A stretch of DNA of 64,000 nucleotides, from contig NZ_VIFM01000006.1 of NCBI RefSeq assembly GCF_006636215.1, positions 1-64,000 on the forward strand, read 5' to 3'. A model generated the notes under the pieces. That model had not been told where the DNA came from, did not search any database, and saw only the letters and a program-made list of their open reading frames with translations. Source of the stretch: Myxococcus llanfairpwllgwyngyllgogerychwyrndrobwllllantysiliogogogochensis. Its GTDB lineage: Bacteria; Myxococcota; Myxococcia; Myxococcales; Myxococcaceae. The position numbers and the translations under genes are program-made. Numbering within the stretch: the stretch's first letter is position 1; each line of letters starts with the position of its first letter. This document shows positions 1-7,062 of the stretch, in pieces.

Positions 1-48
1 CATCATCCGCTTCACCATCTGCGCCTTGAATGCGTCTGTGTACGGCAC
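1..48 (-). CDS. N-terminal fragment of a transposase-like protein (runs off the window)
   Basis: The first bases, read on the minus strand, give an in-frame GTG at 48-46 followed by PYTDAFKAQMVKRMM. This resembles the start of helix-turn-helix transposase subunits (OrfA-like proteins opening YT..FK...V). Only about 16 codons lie in the window, so the family cannot be fixed. An in-frame stop lies upstream at 96-94. It fits a mobile-element-rich border next to the defence genes. Confidence 0.35.
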   Translation of the reverse strand, partial: MPYTDAFKAQMVKRMM

Positions 49-563
49 TTCAACCGCCTGCGCTCGCCCCCAGGGCGTCGTCAGCTCGGCACGTCAGCCG
101 AGGCGACATCTTCCCTGACACAGGGGGCCCTACTCGGTGGCCCACCTGCCGGTAGCAAGGTTTCCTCCGCCTCGACCTATACTCAAGGCTTCCCCATGAA
201 CCTCGGGAACGTACCTTGAGCGAGTTGCCAGCGAGCCCTCCTAACGTTGCTGACCCGCATCGCGCCCCCTGCCATAAGGCCGACGGCGTCCCGCGCATTT
301 ACTTCAGCTTCCACTACGAGTTGGACCACTGGCGTGCGCGCCATATCCGCACCTACCCCCAGCAGGTCGGCCTTGAGGCCGCTGGGTACGTCGACGGCTC
401 ACTCGCCGAATCATCCAAGATACTCGACGAGCAACTCCTCCACAGCCGCATCGACGCCTCGCTCCAACAGTGCGCTGCTACCGCCGTTTTGATTGGCACA
501 CGCACCTTCGAGCGCAGGTATGTCGCTTATGAAATCCTCCGCAGCCTGGAATGGCGACTGCCC

Positions 564-587
564 CTAAACCGGAGTTCGTGATTCTCG
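564..587 (+). repeat. Left terminal inverted repeat of the IS630 element
   Basis: The sequence starts CTAAACC and carries GATTCTCG at offset 17-24. The same two blocks occur at identical offsets in the reverse complement of 1765-1788. The middle nine bases are only partly conserved. Confidence 0.75.
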
Positions 588-1787
588 ATCAGGCCGGAGG
601 GCGGGCGGGCGTGAAGTGAGCGGGAAGAGGGAGCAGGGGCACCTCTCGTTCGGCTCTGTGTGCGCAGAAGACCTGAGAGCGAGAAGGCCCTGCCCGAGGG
701 CAAAGGTAGGCAGTGGCTGAAGAGGAAGCAGCGCCAGGCGCTGCTGCGATGGGGCGAGAAGAGCGGCTGCCCGCTCACCATGCGACGGTGCATGGCGGTG
801 GCTGCGGTGGGGAGGGGTGCCTCGTGCAACGCAGCAGCCCGGGACTTGGGCTGCGCCACCTCCACCGTCGTCAGCGCGGTGCGCCGCTACCGGGAGGACG
901 GACGCGGAGCGCTGCGAGACAGGAGGGAGGGCAACGGCCAGCGCAAGGTCGACGAGCGATTCCGAGAGAGGCTGGCGCGGGTACTGGTGGGAACGCCCGA
1001 GGACTGGGGCTGGTGCCGGCCCACCTGGACACGGGAGTTGCTGTGCTTGGAGCTTGAGCGCCGGGGGCTGCCCCAGGTGTCCGTGGCGACCATGGGACGC
1101 GCGCTCACCTGGCTCGGCGCGAGGCGCAAGGCGGCCAGGCCCATCGTCGAGTGTCCCTGGCCCGCCTGGAAGCGTCGGCGCCGGCTCTACGAGTTGAAGT
1201 GCCTGCACGCCCACAAGCCCCCCGAAGAGCCCGTGCTCCACGTGGATGAGGTGGACATCCATCTCAACCCCAAGGTGGGACACGACTGGTGTCTTCCGGG
1301 GCAGCGCCGGGTGATGGTGACACCGGGCAACAACCAGAAGCGCTTCCTGGCCGGAGCGTTGAATGTCCGGACGGGGAAGCTGACGTGGGTGGAGGGCAAA
1401 TCCAAGGCCAGCGACCTCTTCATCCAGTTGCTCTGGCGCCTCGCGGGTGAATACCGGCGCGCTCGCCGCATCCACCTCGTGCTGGACAATGCTGCGGTCC
1501 ACACCAGCCAGAAGACTCGCAAGGCCCTTGCCCAACTTGGAGGGCGCATCGTGCTCCACTTCCTGCCGCCCTACTGTCCCCAGGGCAACCGCATCGAGCG
1601 CGTGTGGCTGGACCTGCACGCCAACGTCACGCGAAACCACCGCTGCCGCACCATGGACCAGCTCATGGTGCGGGTACATGCCTACCTCAACGCGCGGAAT
1701 GCACAGCGCTCTGCCTGTCCATCCCTGCGCCGAGCCGACCTCAGGCGTGCCTCCTGACGTCGTGCGAGAATCGAGATCGTTGGTTTA
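565..1787 (+). mobile_element. IS630-family insertion sequence inserted at CTAG in thsB
   Basis: The element carries one transposase gene and is bounded by imperfect inverted repeats beginning CTAAACC. TA is present at both ends (565-566 and 1786-1787), as expected for the TA duplication made by IS630-type elements. The reconstructed target is CTAG, the known preferred target of the family. Length between the TA copies is about 1.2 kb, normal for IS630. Excision with loss of one TA restores the thsB frame exactly. Confidence 0.85.
660..1757 (+). CDS. IS630-family DDE transposase
   Basis: This 365-residue protein carries out cut-and-paste transposition of the element. The N-terminal 130 residues hold a helix-turn-helix region (NAAARDLGCATSTVVSAVRR) and a second winged-helix-like stretch. 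The catalytic domain shows HVDEVDIHL (Asp196), VLDNAAVHTS (Asp276) and GNRIERVW (Glu313), the DDE triad with spacing close to the DD34E arrangement of IS630. The gene fills the element and is intact, so the element may still be mobile. The start is GTG 660; a later start is possible because the first residues are poorly conserved in such proteins. Confidence 0.9.
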   Translation: MRRRPESEKALPEGKGRQWLKRKQRQALLRWGEKSGCPLTMRRCMAVAAVGRGASCNAAARDLGCATSTVVSAVRRYREDGRGALRDRREGNGQRKVDERFRERLARVLVGTPEDWGWCRPTWTRELLCLELERRGLPQVSVATMGRALTWLGARRKAARPIVECPWPAWKRRRRLYELKCLHAHKPPEEPVLHVDEVDIHLNPKVGHDWCLPGQRRVMVTPGNNQKRFLAGALNVRTGKLTWVEGKSKASDLFIQLLWRLAGEYRRARRIHLVLDNAAVHTSQKTRKALAQLGGRIVLHFLPPYCPQGNRIERVWLDLHANVTRNHRCRTMDQLMVRVHAYLNARNAQRSACPSLRRADLRRAS

Positions 1788-1788
1788 G
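1765..1788 (-). repeat. Right terminal inverted repeat of the IS630 element
   Basis: The reverse complement reads CTAAACC, then nine mostly diverged bases, then GATTCTCG, matching the left end at the same spacing. It lies 7 bases past the transposase stop codon. Confidence 0.75.
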
Positions 1789-1961
1789 TCGGCATCTTCA
1801 TTGACGAGCTGCGAGATCATGCAGGGAGACTGGGTTGTAGAGGGCCGCTCCCACCGCACCTGGCAGCCCATCGCATCCTCTGTTTTCCATGGGACCCACT
1901 CCACTTCAAGTTGTGGCTTACCTCCCACCTCATCATCCCCAACCTCAAAGGATAGGACTCC

Positions 1962-3506
1962 GTGGCCTCGGTCGAGTATTTGCTGTCGCAGTACGTCCGC
2001 GCGCTCATTGACGGCTCGGCGGCCGTGTTCGTGGGCGCGGGGCTCTCCGTTCCAGGGGGCTTCTCATCCTGGAAGGAGTTGCTGCGCGATGTGGCCTCCC
2101 AGCTCCGGCTGGACGTCGACCAGGAGCATGACCTGCTCGCAGTGGCCCAGTACTGTGTGAACGAGAACGCAGGGCGCGGCCAGATTAACGAGCTGCTTCT
2201 GCGGGAGTTCACCCGCCGCGCAAGGCCCACCCCCAACCACGACCTGCTCGCCAAGCTTCCCCTCCAGAGAATCTGGACAACCAACTACGACACGTTGCTT
2301 GAGGAGGCCCTCCAGCGGCAGAAGAAACGGTTCGAGAAGAAGGTCACTTCCGAGGACCTCACGAGCACGCTCCCCGGTAGGGCCACCACCGTCTTCAAGA
2401 TGCATGGGGACATCTCGGCCCCCCACCGCACGATCCTCACCCGGGACGACTACGAGAACTATGAGCGGACCCACCCGCTCTTCATTGACCTGCTCCGAGG
2501 GGACCTCGCCTCGAAGACCTTCCTCTTCCTGGGCTTCAGCTTCTCGGACCCCAACATCGACTATGTGCTGGGGCGCCTGCGCGTCCTGCTGGGGCAGAAC
2601 CGCAGGGACCACTTCTACATCACCCGGTGCTTCACCCTCGCGGACTTCAAGAATCACCCAGGCAGCGAGGCGGACAAGCGCGCGAAGTTTCGGTACGAGC
2701 GCCACAAACAGCAACTGCGCATCAATGACCTGAAGCGCTACGGCATCCAGACCGTGCTCGTGGATGACTACGCGGGCATCACCCTCATCCTCGAGGAGAT
2801 CAGCCGACGGTACGCTCGGAAATCCATCCTGATTTCCGGCAGCGCCACCATCTTCGAGCCACTCACCCAGAGCTACGTCGAGGACATCTGCCGGATGCTT
2901 GGGGAGCGGCTGATTGCCACGGGGCTGCGCCTGCTGTCGGGCACCGGCCTGGGCATCGGGAGTGCCGTGGTCACGGGAGCAATGACCGAAATCTACAAGG
3001 AGCAGACCGAGATTGGCGATCGCTTGATGCTCGTCCACTTCCCCCAGGACATCCCTGCTGCACAGCGGAAGCTTGCCTACGAGCAGTACCGCCAGGAGCT
3101 GGTCTCAAAGGCCGGCTACACCGTCTTCATCTGCGGCAACAAGGTGGGAGCGGACGGGAGCATCCAGAACGCCGAGGGCGTCCAGAAGGAGTTCGAGCTC
3201 ACCCAGTCGTTCCGGCACTTCCCCATCCCGATTGGCTGCTCGGGACATGTGGCGCAGGACATCTGGAAGAAGGTCAATGCCGACTTGGCGGGCTTCTTTC
3301 CCGGATATGACGTCGCCTCGTTCTTCCAGGTCCTCAACGACAAGAACGCGGGGCCCCAGGGCATCGTCAACGCCGTCATGGACATCATCCGCGTCACACA
3401 ACGCCCCCCCACCCGTCCGTGGAGCGTGCTCACCGATGACCCGGAGTGCCTCTCCGTCGCGGCCATGAAGCAGCAGCCGGAGACGAACTCTCACGGCGCT
3501 CCCTAG
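1962..3506 (+). CDS. thsA: ThsA, SIR2-SLOG NADase effector of Thoeris
   Basis: This 514-residue cytosolic effector would deplete NAD+ when switched on by the nucleotide signal from ThsB, causing abortive infection. The SIR2 part (about 1-285) has GAGLS (25-29), TTNYD with Asn108, KMHGD with His148, and GFSFSDPN (191-198). The Asn-His spacing of 40 equals that of the catalytic Asn112/His152 in Bacillus cereus ThsA. The C-terminal part (about 287-480) is a SLOG/STALD ligand-binding domain, with ISGSA (291-295) and SGTGLGIG (326-333). The start is GTG 1962, seven bases after the thsB stop, so the two formed an operon. With thsB broken by the IS, this effector probably lacks its activator. Any promoter now would have to come from the IS or lie within the thsB remnant. 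Confidence 0.9.
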   Translation: MASVEYLLSQYVRALIDGSAAVFVGAGLSVPGGFSSWKELLRDVASQLRLDVDQEHDLLAVAQYCVNENAGRGQINELLLREFTRRARPTPNHDLLAKLPLQRIWTTNYDTLLEEALQRQKKRFEKKVTSEDLTSTLPGRATTVFKMHGDISAPHRTILTRDDYENYERTHPLFIDLLRGDLASKTFLFLGFSFSDPNIDYVLGRLRVLLGQNRRDHFYITRCFTLADFKNHPGSEADKRAKFRYERHKQQLRINDLKRYGIQTVLVDDYAGITLILEEISRRYARKSILISGSATIFEPLTQSYVEDICRMLGERLIATGLRLLSGTGLGIGSAVVTGAMTEIYKEQTEIGDRLMLVHFPQDIPAAQRKLAYEQYRQELVSKAGYTVFICGNKVGADGSIQNAEGVQKEFELTQSFRHFPIPIGCSGHVAQDIWKKVNADLAGFFPGYDVASFFQVLNDKNAGPQGIVNAVMDIIRVTQRPPTRPWSVLTDDPECLSVAAMKQQPETNSHGAP

Positions 3507-3782
3507 TAGCCGCTGGCGTATTGGAAGTGCATCGGGTCGAAGTTGCTCTTGAAGTCACCGCCCCAGGTGTAGCGTCACTCAGACGCCTGCAGCGCTACCG
3601 TTGGGCTTCCACGAACCTCCCTGGAGAACCGTGCGCCCCTGATTCCGTCTCGAAAATGTCTCCAAGTCTGGAGGGGACTCCGGGCGACAGGCGGGACGGG
3701 CGAGGACTGCCTCGTGGACTCGAAGTGCCCGGATTTACTCACGAATCAGCGAAGGGCATGCGCCGTCGCAGGTTTAGGGCGC

Positions 3783-3819
3783 CCCGTGTCCACGGGTTCA
3801 AATCCTGTCTCCCCGACCA
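3783..3819 (+). tRNA. tRNA-like 3' end (T-arm, acceptor strand, CCA); partial gene or attachment-site copy
   Basis: The sequence holds a T-stem ACGGG / T-loop TTCAAAT / CCTGT, then CTCCCCG, a discriminator A and an encoded CCA ending at 3819. A terminator hairpin follows at once. I cannot find a matching 5' acceptor (CGGGGAG) or a convincing D-arm and anticodon arm upstream, although GCGAAGGGCATGCGCC and GGTTTAGGG nearby recall a degraded tRNA-Leu. The best reading is a tRNA 3' end left by integration of a mobile island, or a badly diverged tRNA. Confidence 0.4.
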
Positions 3820-3825
3820 TTTTTG

Positions 3826-3859
3826 ACGGGCTGGAGATCTTCACGGATCTCCAGCCCGT
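3826..3859 (+). terminator. Strong rho-independent terminator after the tRNA-like 3' end
   Basis: A perfect 14-bp stem (arms 3826-3839 and 3846-3859) with a six-base loop is followed by a short T run. A related GGGCTGGAG...CTCCAGCCC hairpin stands at 13938-13967. Confidence 0.8.
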
Positions 3860-3996
3860 TTCCGTTTCAGGCCGGTCATGTTCATCTGCCGGGTCCGTTG
3901 ACCCTTGGGCCGCGTGACGGGCCATCCGTCAGGGGGCGCGAGAGGGTTCCTGCCCCCGCTCGGGTGGTACTCTCGAGGCATTCGAGGGCCACGCCA

Positions 3997-5652
3997 ATGC
4001 CTGTCGCCAAGATGACGGATGCCTCCCCGCTGACGGACCCCAAAGGGGCGACCGCCCCCCACCTGAAGGGCATCTCGGGGCGAGCAAACACGACCCAGCC
4101 CCTCACCGATCGGTCCTACAAAATCCTCCGGGAGCGGCTCGAAAAGCAGGAGCGGCTCTCCCTCGAGGAGCCCATCCAGAACGGAATCCCCAAGCTGGGC
4201 TTGCTGCTGGACCGCGCGAAGCTCCCGAGGGCCATTGGCGTGAAGATGGCGGACCTGACCGAGTCCTACAGCCAGCAGATGTGGGCGTTGGTCGAGGCCG
4301 CGCTCTCCGTCGAGCGGGACGAGGACGAGCCGTTCGGCCCGGAACTCGAGGGCGTGCTTGAGAAGAGCCGTGTCACCGCGCGGCGGTTCCAGGATGCCCT
4401 GGATGAAATCGAACGGTGCTTCGTCTTACTCCGCCAGGAGAGCTCCGAGGCCGTCCGGAACGCGGCGGCGGCCATCTTCGGCATGAACACCGACGACGAC
4501 ACCAAGTTCCAGCTGATGAACGTGCTGTTCGACCGCTACGACGTCGCGTACAGCCACACCATCGAGGACGATGTGGTCACCGACTATTTCTCCACGCTCA
4601 CGCCCCGACAGACCCTCCTCCCTTTGCTGAAAGGGTCGAATGTCTACAGGAACAAGCAGAACACCTTCGCCCATCTGCTGGCGGTTTCGACCAAGAAAAA
4701 CAACTCCGATGAGCGCATGACCTGGGCGAAGACTGATCAGGGCACCACCATCGAAATGAAGTACCAGGTCCCGCCGAAGTTCGACACCAGCGTCTTCAGC
4801 GACCATGCGGGCTTCGTCTCCAAATTCTCATGCCAGGGGGCCCCGCCCCTCTTCATCTATTACCACTCGCTGGAGCACGGGCATCAGCACACCAACACCC
4901 GGACCGCGTGGAACTATGGCTCCCAGTCGAGCCTCAATTTCTTCAAGCAGGGCTCGGGGAAGTTCGACCCCGAGAAGTCCTCCAAGCTCGCCGTGCATGA
5001 CCATCGTGAGGCCTTCCTTGACAGCCTCCATCAGGAACTCGATTTCCTGCTCGGCATCGCCCGGAACGAGCAGGCCAATGTCCTGGTCGTCGTAGGAGAG
5101 TGCTCGCTCGCCATCCACAAGGGCATCCTCGAGAGCATCCTGTATCGTGTCCAGAACGACCTGGACCTCAATGACATCCACAGTGTCTCCGAGGACTCGG
5201 TGAACGTGTATGGCGCGAAGACGCAGGCCCCGGACTTCGACTTGAGATTCGAGAACGCCAGCAAGTCCGAGTACAAGGGCGGGAAGCTTGTCGCCGGCAT
5301 GGGCGTCCACGCCTTGACGGGGTACCTGTTTCTCAACACCAGCAACCCATCCCCCGGCATTGAAATCGAAGCCTCGTTGCTGACCCTCGCGGACGGCACC
5401 CGACAGAATCTGCTCACTTTGAAATATGGGCCCAGCGATGAGTTGCACGCCATGACGCACCTCCTCAACGGCAAGGAGGACGCGCTCGCCGGGGAGCTGA
5501 AACGCAGCGGCTATGTGACGGTGGGCGGGGATTTGAACAACCTGACCCTCGGCACGGAGTTGGTAGAGACTTGCGACAGGGAGGGCCGTCGCTTGAGCAT
5601 GGGCAGCAACTCCACTGCCACGGAGATGTACGACAAGATTGTGGTCCTCTGA
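3997..5652 (+). CDS. Uncharacterised 552-residue protein, possible effector next to an Imm11 gene
   Basis: I do not recognise a family. There is no signal peptide or membrane segment. The first 60 residues are polar and Lys/Arg-rich. A helical, acidic segment (about 80-190) is followed by a mixed alpha/beta part containing IYYHSLEHGHQHTNT, a His-rich stretch at about 290-303 that could bind metal, and VLVVVGECSL near 365. The start is ATG 3997, with GAGGGCC upstream; ATG 4012 is an alternative. It lies just upstream of a small helical protein and an Imm11-type immunity gene on the same strand, the arrangement of toxin-immunity units. A toxin role is therefore an inference from position only. 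It could equally be a defence or structural protein of the island. Confidence 0.7.
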   Translation: MPVAKMTDASPLTDPKGATAPHLKGISGRANTTQPLTDRSYKILRERLEKQERLSLEEPIQNGIPKLGLLLDRAKLPRAIGVKMADLTESYSQQMWALVEAALSVERDEDEPFGPELEGVLEKSRVTARRFQDALDEIERCFVLLRQESSEAVRNAAAAIFGMNTDDDTKFQLMNVLFDRYDVAYSHTIEDDVVTDYFSTLTPRQTLLPLLKGSNVYRNKQNTFAHLLAVSTKKNNSDERMTWAKTDQGTTIEMKYQVPPKFDTSVFSDHAGFVSKFSCQGAPPLFIYYHSLEHGHQHTNTRTAWNYGSQSSLNFFKQGSGKFDPEKSSKLAVHDHREAFLDSLHQELDFLLGIARNEQANVLVVVGECSLAIHKGILESILYRVQNDLDLNDIHSVSEDSVNVYGAKTQAPDFDLRFENASKSEYKGGKLVAGMGVHALTGYLFLNTSNPSPGIEIEASLLTLADGTRQNLLTLKYGPSDELHAMTHLLNGKEDALAGELKRSGYVTVGGDLNNLTLGTELVETCDREGRRLSMGSNSTATEMYDKIVVL

Positions 5653-5743
5653 CTCGACGGTTGCGGAGCAAGCTGTATGCGCTCCTTTGTCAGGAAGTAC
5701 GCGCGAGGAGACGAGATTCTCGTCTGGTCCAGGTCTGATTCAG

Positions 5744-6031
5744 GTGCCGCGGCTTCTGGTCTTCTCATCCACCCAGGGCATGGTCCTGCTGCCCCAGCAG
5801 GAGTTCGAGGCGCTCATCGTGGGGCTGCCGGCCCACGTTGTCTATCAGTCATCCTTGCAGAGCCGGCTGCGCGATTTGCGGCAGAAGATCGACCGTGCCA
5901 TCCGGCAGGAGAAGCATCCCAAGGACATCAAGGCCGACATCCTCGCGGACCTGAACAGCCTGTCGGAGGACCTGCTCGAGCAGGTCAAGAGCATGAGCGC
6001 TGGGGTGCAGCTCACCGCCGCCAGCGTCTGA
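5744..6031 (+). CDS. Small helical protein between the putative effector and Imm11
   Basis: The protein is 95 residues from GTG 5744, beginning MPRLLVFSSTQGMVLLPQQE. The C-terminal half (RLRDLRQKIDRAIRQE onward) is charged and predicted to be a long helix or coiled coil. The frame is open back to GTG 5639, overlapping the preceding stop, but that part reads poorly as protein. A different frame from ATG 5677 reads MRSFVRKYARGDEILVWSRS, which looks more natural and would need one frameshift to join. The stop at 6029-6031 lies 10 bases before the Imm11 start, so the two are co-transcribed. The function is unknown. Confidence 0.5.
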   Translation: MPRLLVFSSTQGMVLLPQQEFEALIVGLPAHVVYQSSLQSRLRDLRQKIDRAIRQEKHPKDIKADILADLNSLSEDLLEQVKSMSAGVQLTAASV

Positions 6032-6041
6032 GCCACGAACC

Positions 6042-6629
6042 ATGACCTACTCCTTTTACACCTTGGGGCCCTCCCTGGACCCGCGAGCCGTGCAGGTCGT
6101 CGACCTTCCCGACAGGGTCGAGGACTACTTCTACCTGAGCGATGGCGTTCCCTGTGCCTCCTATGTGCCGCCAACGACAGAGCTTGGCTTCTACGAGGGG
6201 GCGGGCGACATGCTCACGGACTTCATCGACAACCCGGACCGCATGCTCTACGCGTCCCAGCGCGTACAGGACGTGCTGAAGAGTCGGGGACTGGTGGGCG
6301 CGGCTGTCGAGCTGCTGCCTTTCGTCCTGCTGGACAAGCGCGGCCGTCGCGTCCGTGAGTCTTATGCCATTGTGAACCCATTGGTGCGGGTGTCGTGTCT
6401 GGACTTCGAGCGCTCGAAGTACCGACGTACCGCCAGCGACCCGAACGAGCTGGCCGAGGTCAAGCTGCTGCACGTGCGAGAAGATGCCGTCCCTGAAGAT
6501 GCCCAGCTCTTCCGGCTGGGCGAGCTCCCGAGGCTCATGGTGCTACGCTCCGACCTGCTCGAGGCCTTCCAGCAGGCGGGGCTCTCCGGACTCGCGGTCC
6601 ACCTCGCGGGCAAGACAATTCCGGGCTGA
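6042..6629 (+). CDS. Imm11-family (MXAN_0049-type) immunity protein
   Basis: This 195-residue cytosolic protein has the layout of the Imm11/MXAN_0049 family: an acidic N-terminus with YFYLSDGVP, a central RMLYASQRVQDVLKSRGL helix, strands ending in the VNPLVRVSCLDFERSKY region, and a C-terminal LFRLGELPRLMVLRSDLLEA followed by GLSGLAV. The last segment matches the second Imm11 protein of this window (20191-20799: LFRLGENTELVIVREDQARA). Such proteins neutralise toxins delivered between kin. The partner here is probably the unknown protein at 3997-5652. The ATG start follows the preceding stop by 10 bases. Confidence 0.7.
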   Translation: MTYSFYTLGPSLDPRAVQVVDLPDRVEDYFYLSDGVPCASYVPPTTELGFYEGAGDMLTDFIDNPDRMLYASQRVQDVLKSRGLVGAAVELLPFVLLDKRGRRVRESYAIVNPLVRVSCLDFERSKYRRTASDPNELAEVKLLHVREDAVPEDAQLFRLGELPRLMVLRSDLLEAFQQAGLSGLAVHLAGKTIPG

Positions 6630-7062
6630 GGCACCTGCTCCATGGACTCGGTCCTCGACAACGTTCTCTTCCTGCTGGGCCAGCGGATGCCCAGGCTCCA
6701 GGCCTCGGCGAAGCCGGATGCGAGGCTGACGCTGGAGGCAGCGGCCCCCGCGCGTTGAGGGCGGCATCCTCCACGACGTCATCATGTCCACGTCCATGGT
6801 GGACCGTGCCGACAACGCGGTATCCCCAGGTTGGTGGGCCGTCGGGCCAGACGCTCTACAGCTTGCAGGTCGTGATGGTGGAGTCGTAGGGCGTTCCGCG
6901 GACTCCTGCTCTCGTGTGGGAGGCCGTCGGGCGATATCTAGCAGCCTGTCGAAGCAATCAGGGTTGGAGCCAGAGATACCACCCGCCATCGCTTGCAACC
7001 TCGACACCCCGCGCGTCCCATCCTGAATTCAGACGCGCGCCGTTTCACGTGAAGGCGTGGCC
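6630..7062. other. Mostly non-coding gap with one tiny open frame
   Basis: An ATG at 6642 opens 38 codons (to 6758) starting MDSVLDNVLFLLGQRM, 12 bases after the Imm11 stop. It could be a relic of another cargo gene or a short peptide, but it has no clear ribosome-binding site. I see nothing else supported in this stretch. Confidence 0.25.

Larger units (their letters stand above)
216..1955 (+). pseudogene. thsB: thsB-like TIR-domain gene of a Thoeris system, interrupted by an IS630 element
   Basis: Bases 216-566 encode a TIR-like domain of the MTH538/DUF1863 type: an opening RIYFSFHYELDHWRA strand-helix, a TAVLIGTRTFERR strand, and YEI with the conserved Glu. The frame is cut at 565 by an insertion sequence. 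Joining base 566 to 1788 (one TA copy removed) continues with VGIFIDELRDHAGRLGCRGP and stops at TAG 1953-1955, giving 172 residues, about the size of ThsB proteins. The thsA start follows 7 bases later. In Thoeris, ThsB senses phage and makes a cyclic-ADP-ribose isomer that activates ThsA. As it stands the gene yields a 121-residue truncated product lacking the last third. The start is TTG 216, the first in-frame start. The family call is mine from motifs; the reading-frame restoration is seen directly. Confidence 0.8.
3507..3996. other. Non-coding stretch between thsA and the next gene
   Basis: Apart from the tRNA-like 3' end (3783-3819) and its terminator (3826-3859), I see no credible gene here. 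Open frames crossing it lack ribosome-binding sites and read through the structural RNA signals. Confidence 0.5.

Noticed and set aside
3700-3819. tmRNA or complete tRNA ending at 3819
   Set aside because: Only the T-arm and acceptor 3' strand can be paired. No 5' acceptor half, D-arm or tag-peptide frame is convincing, so I call only a 3' end.
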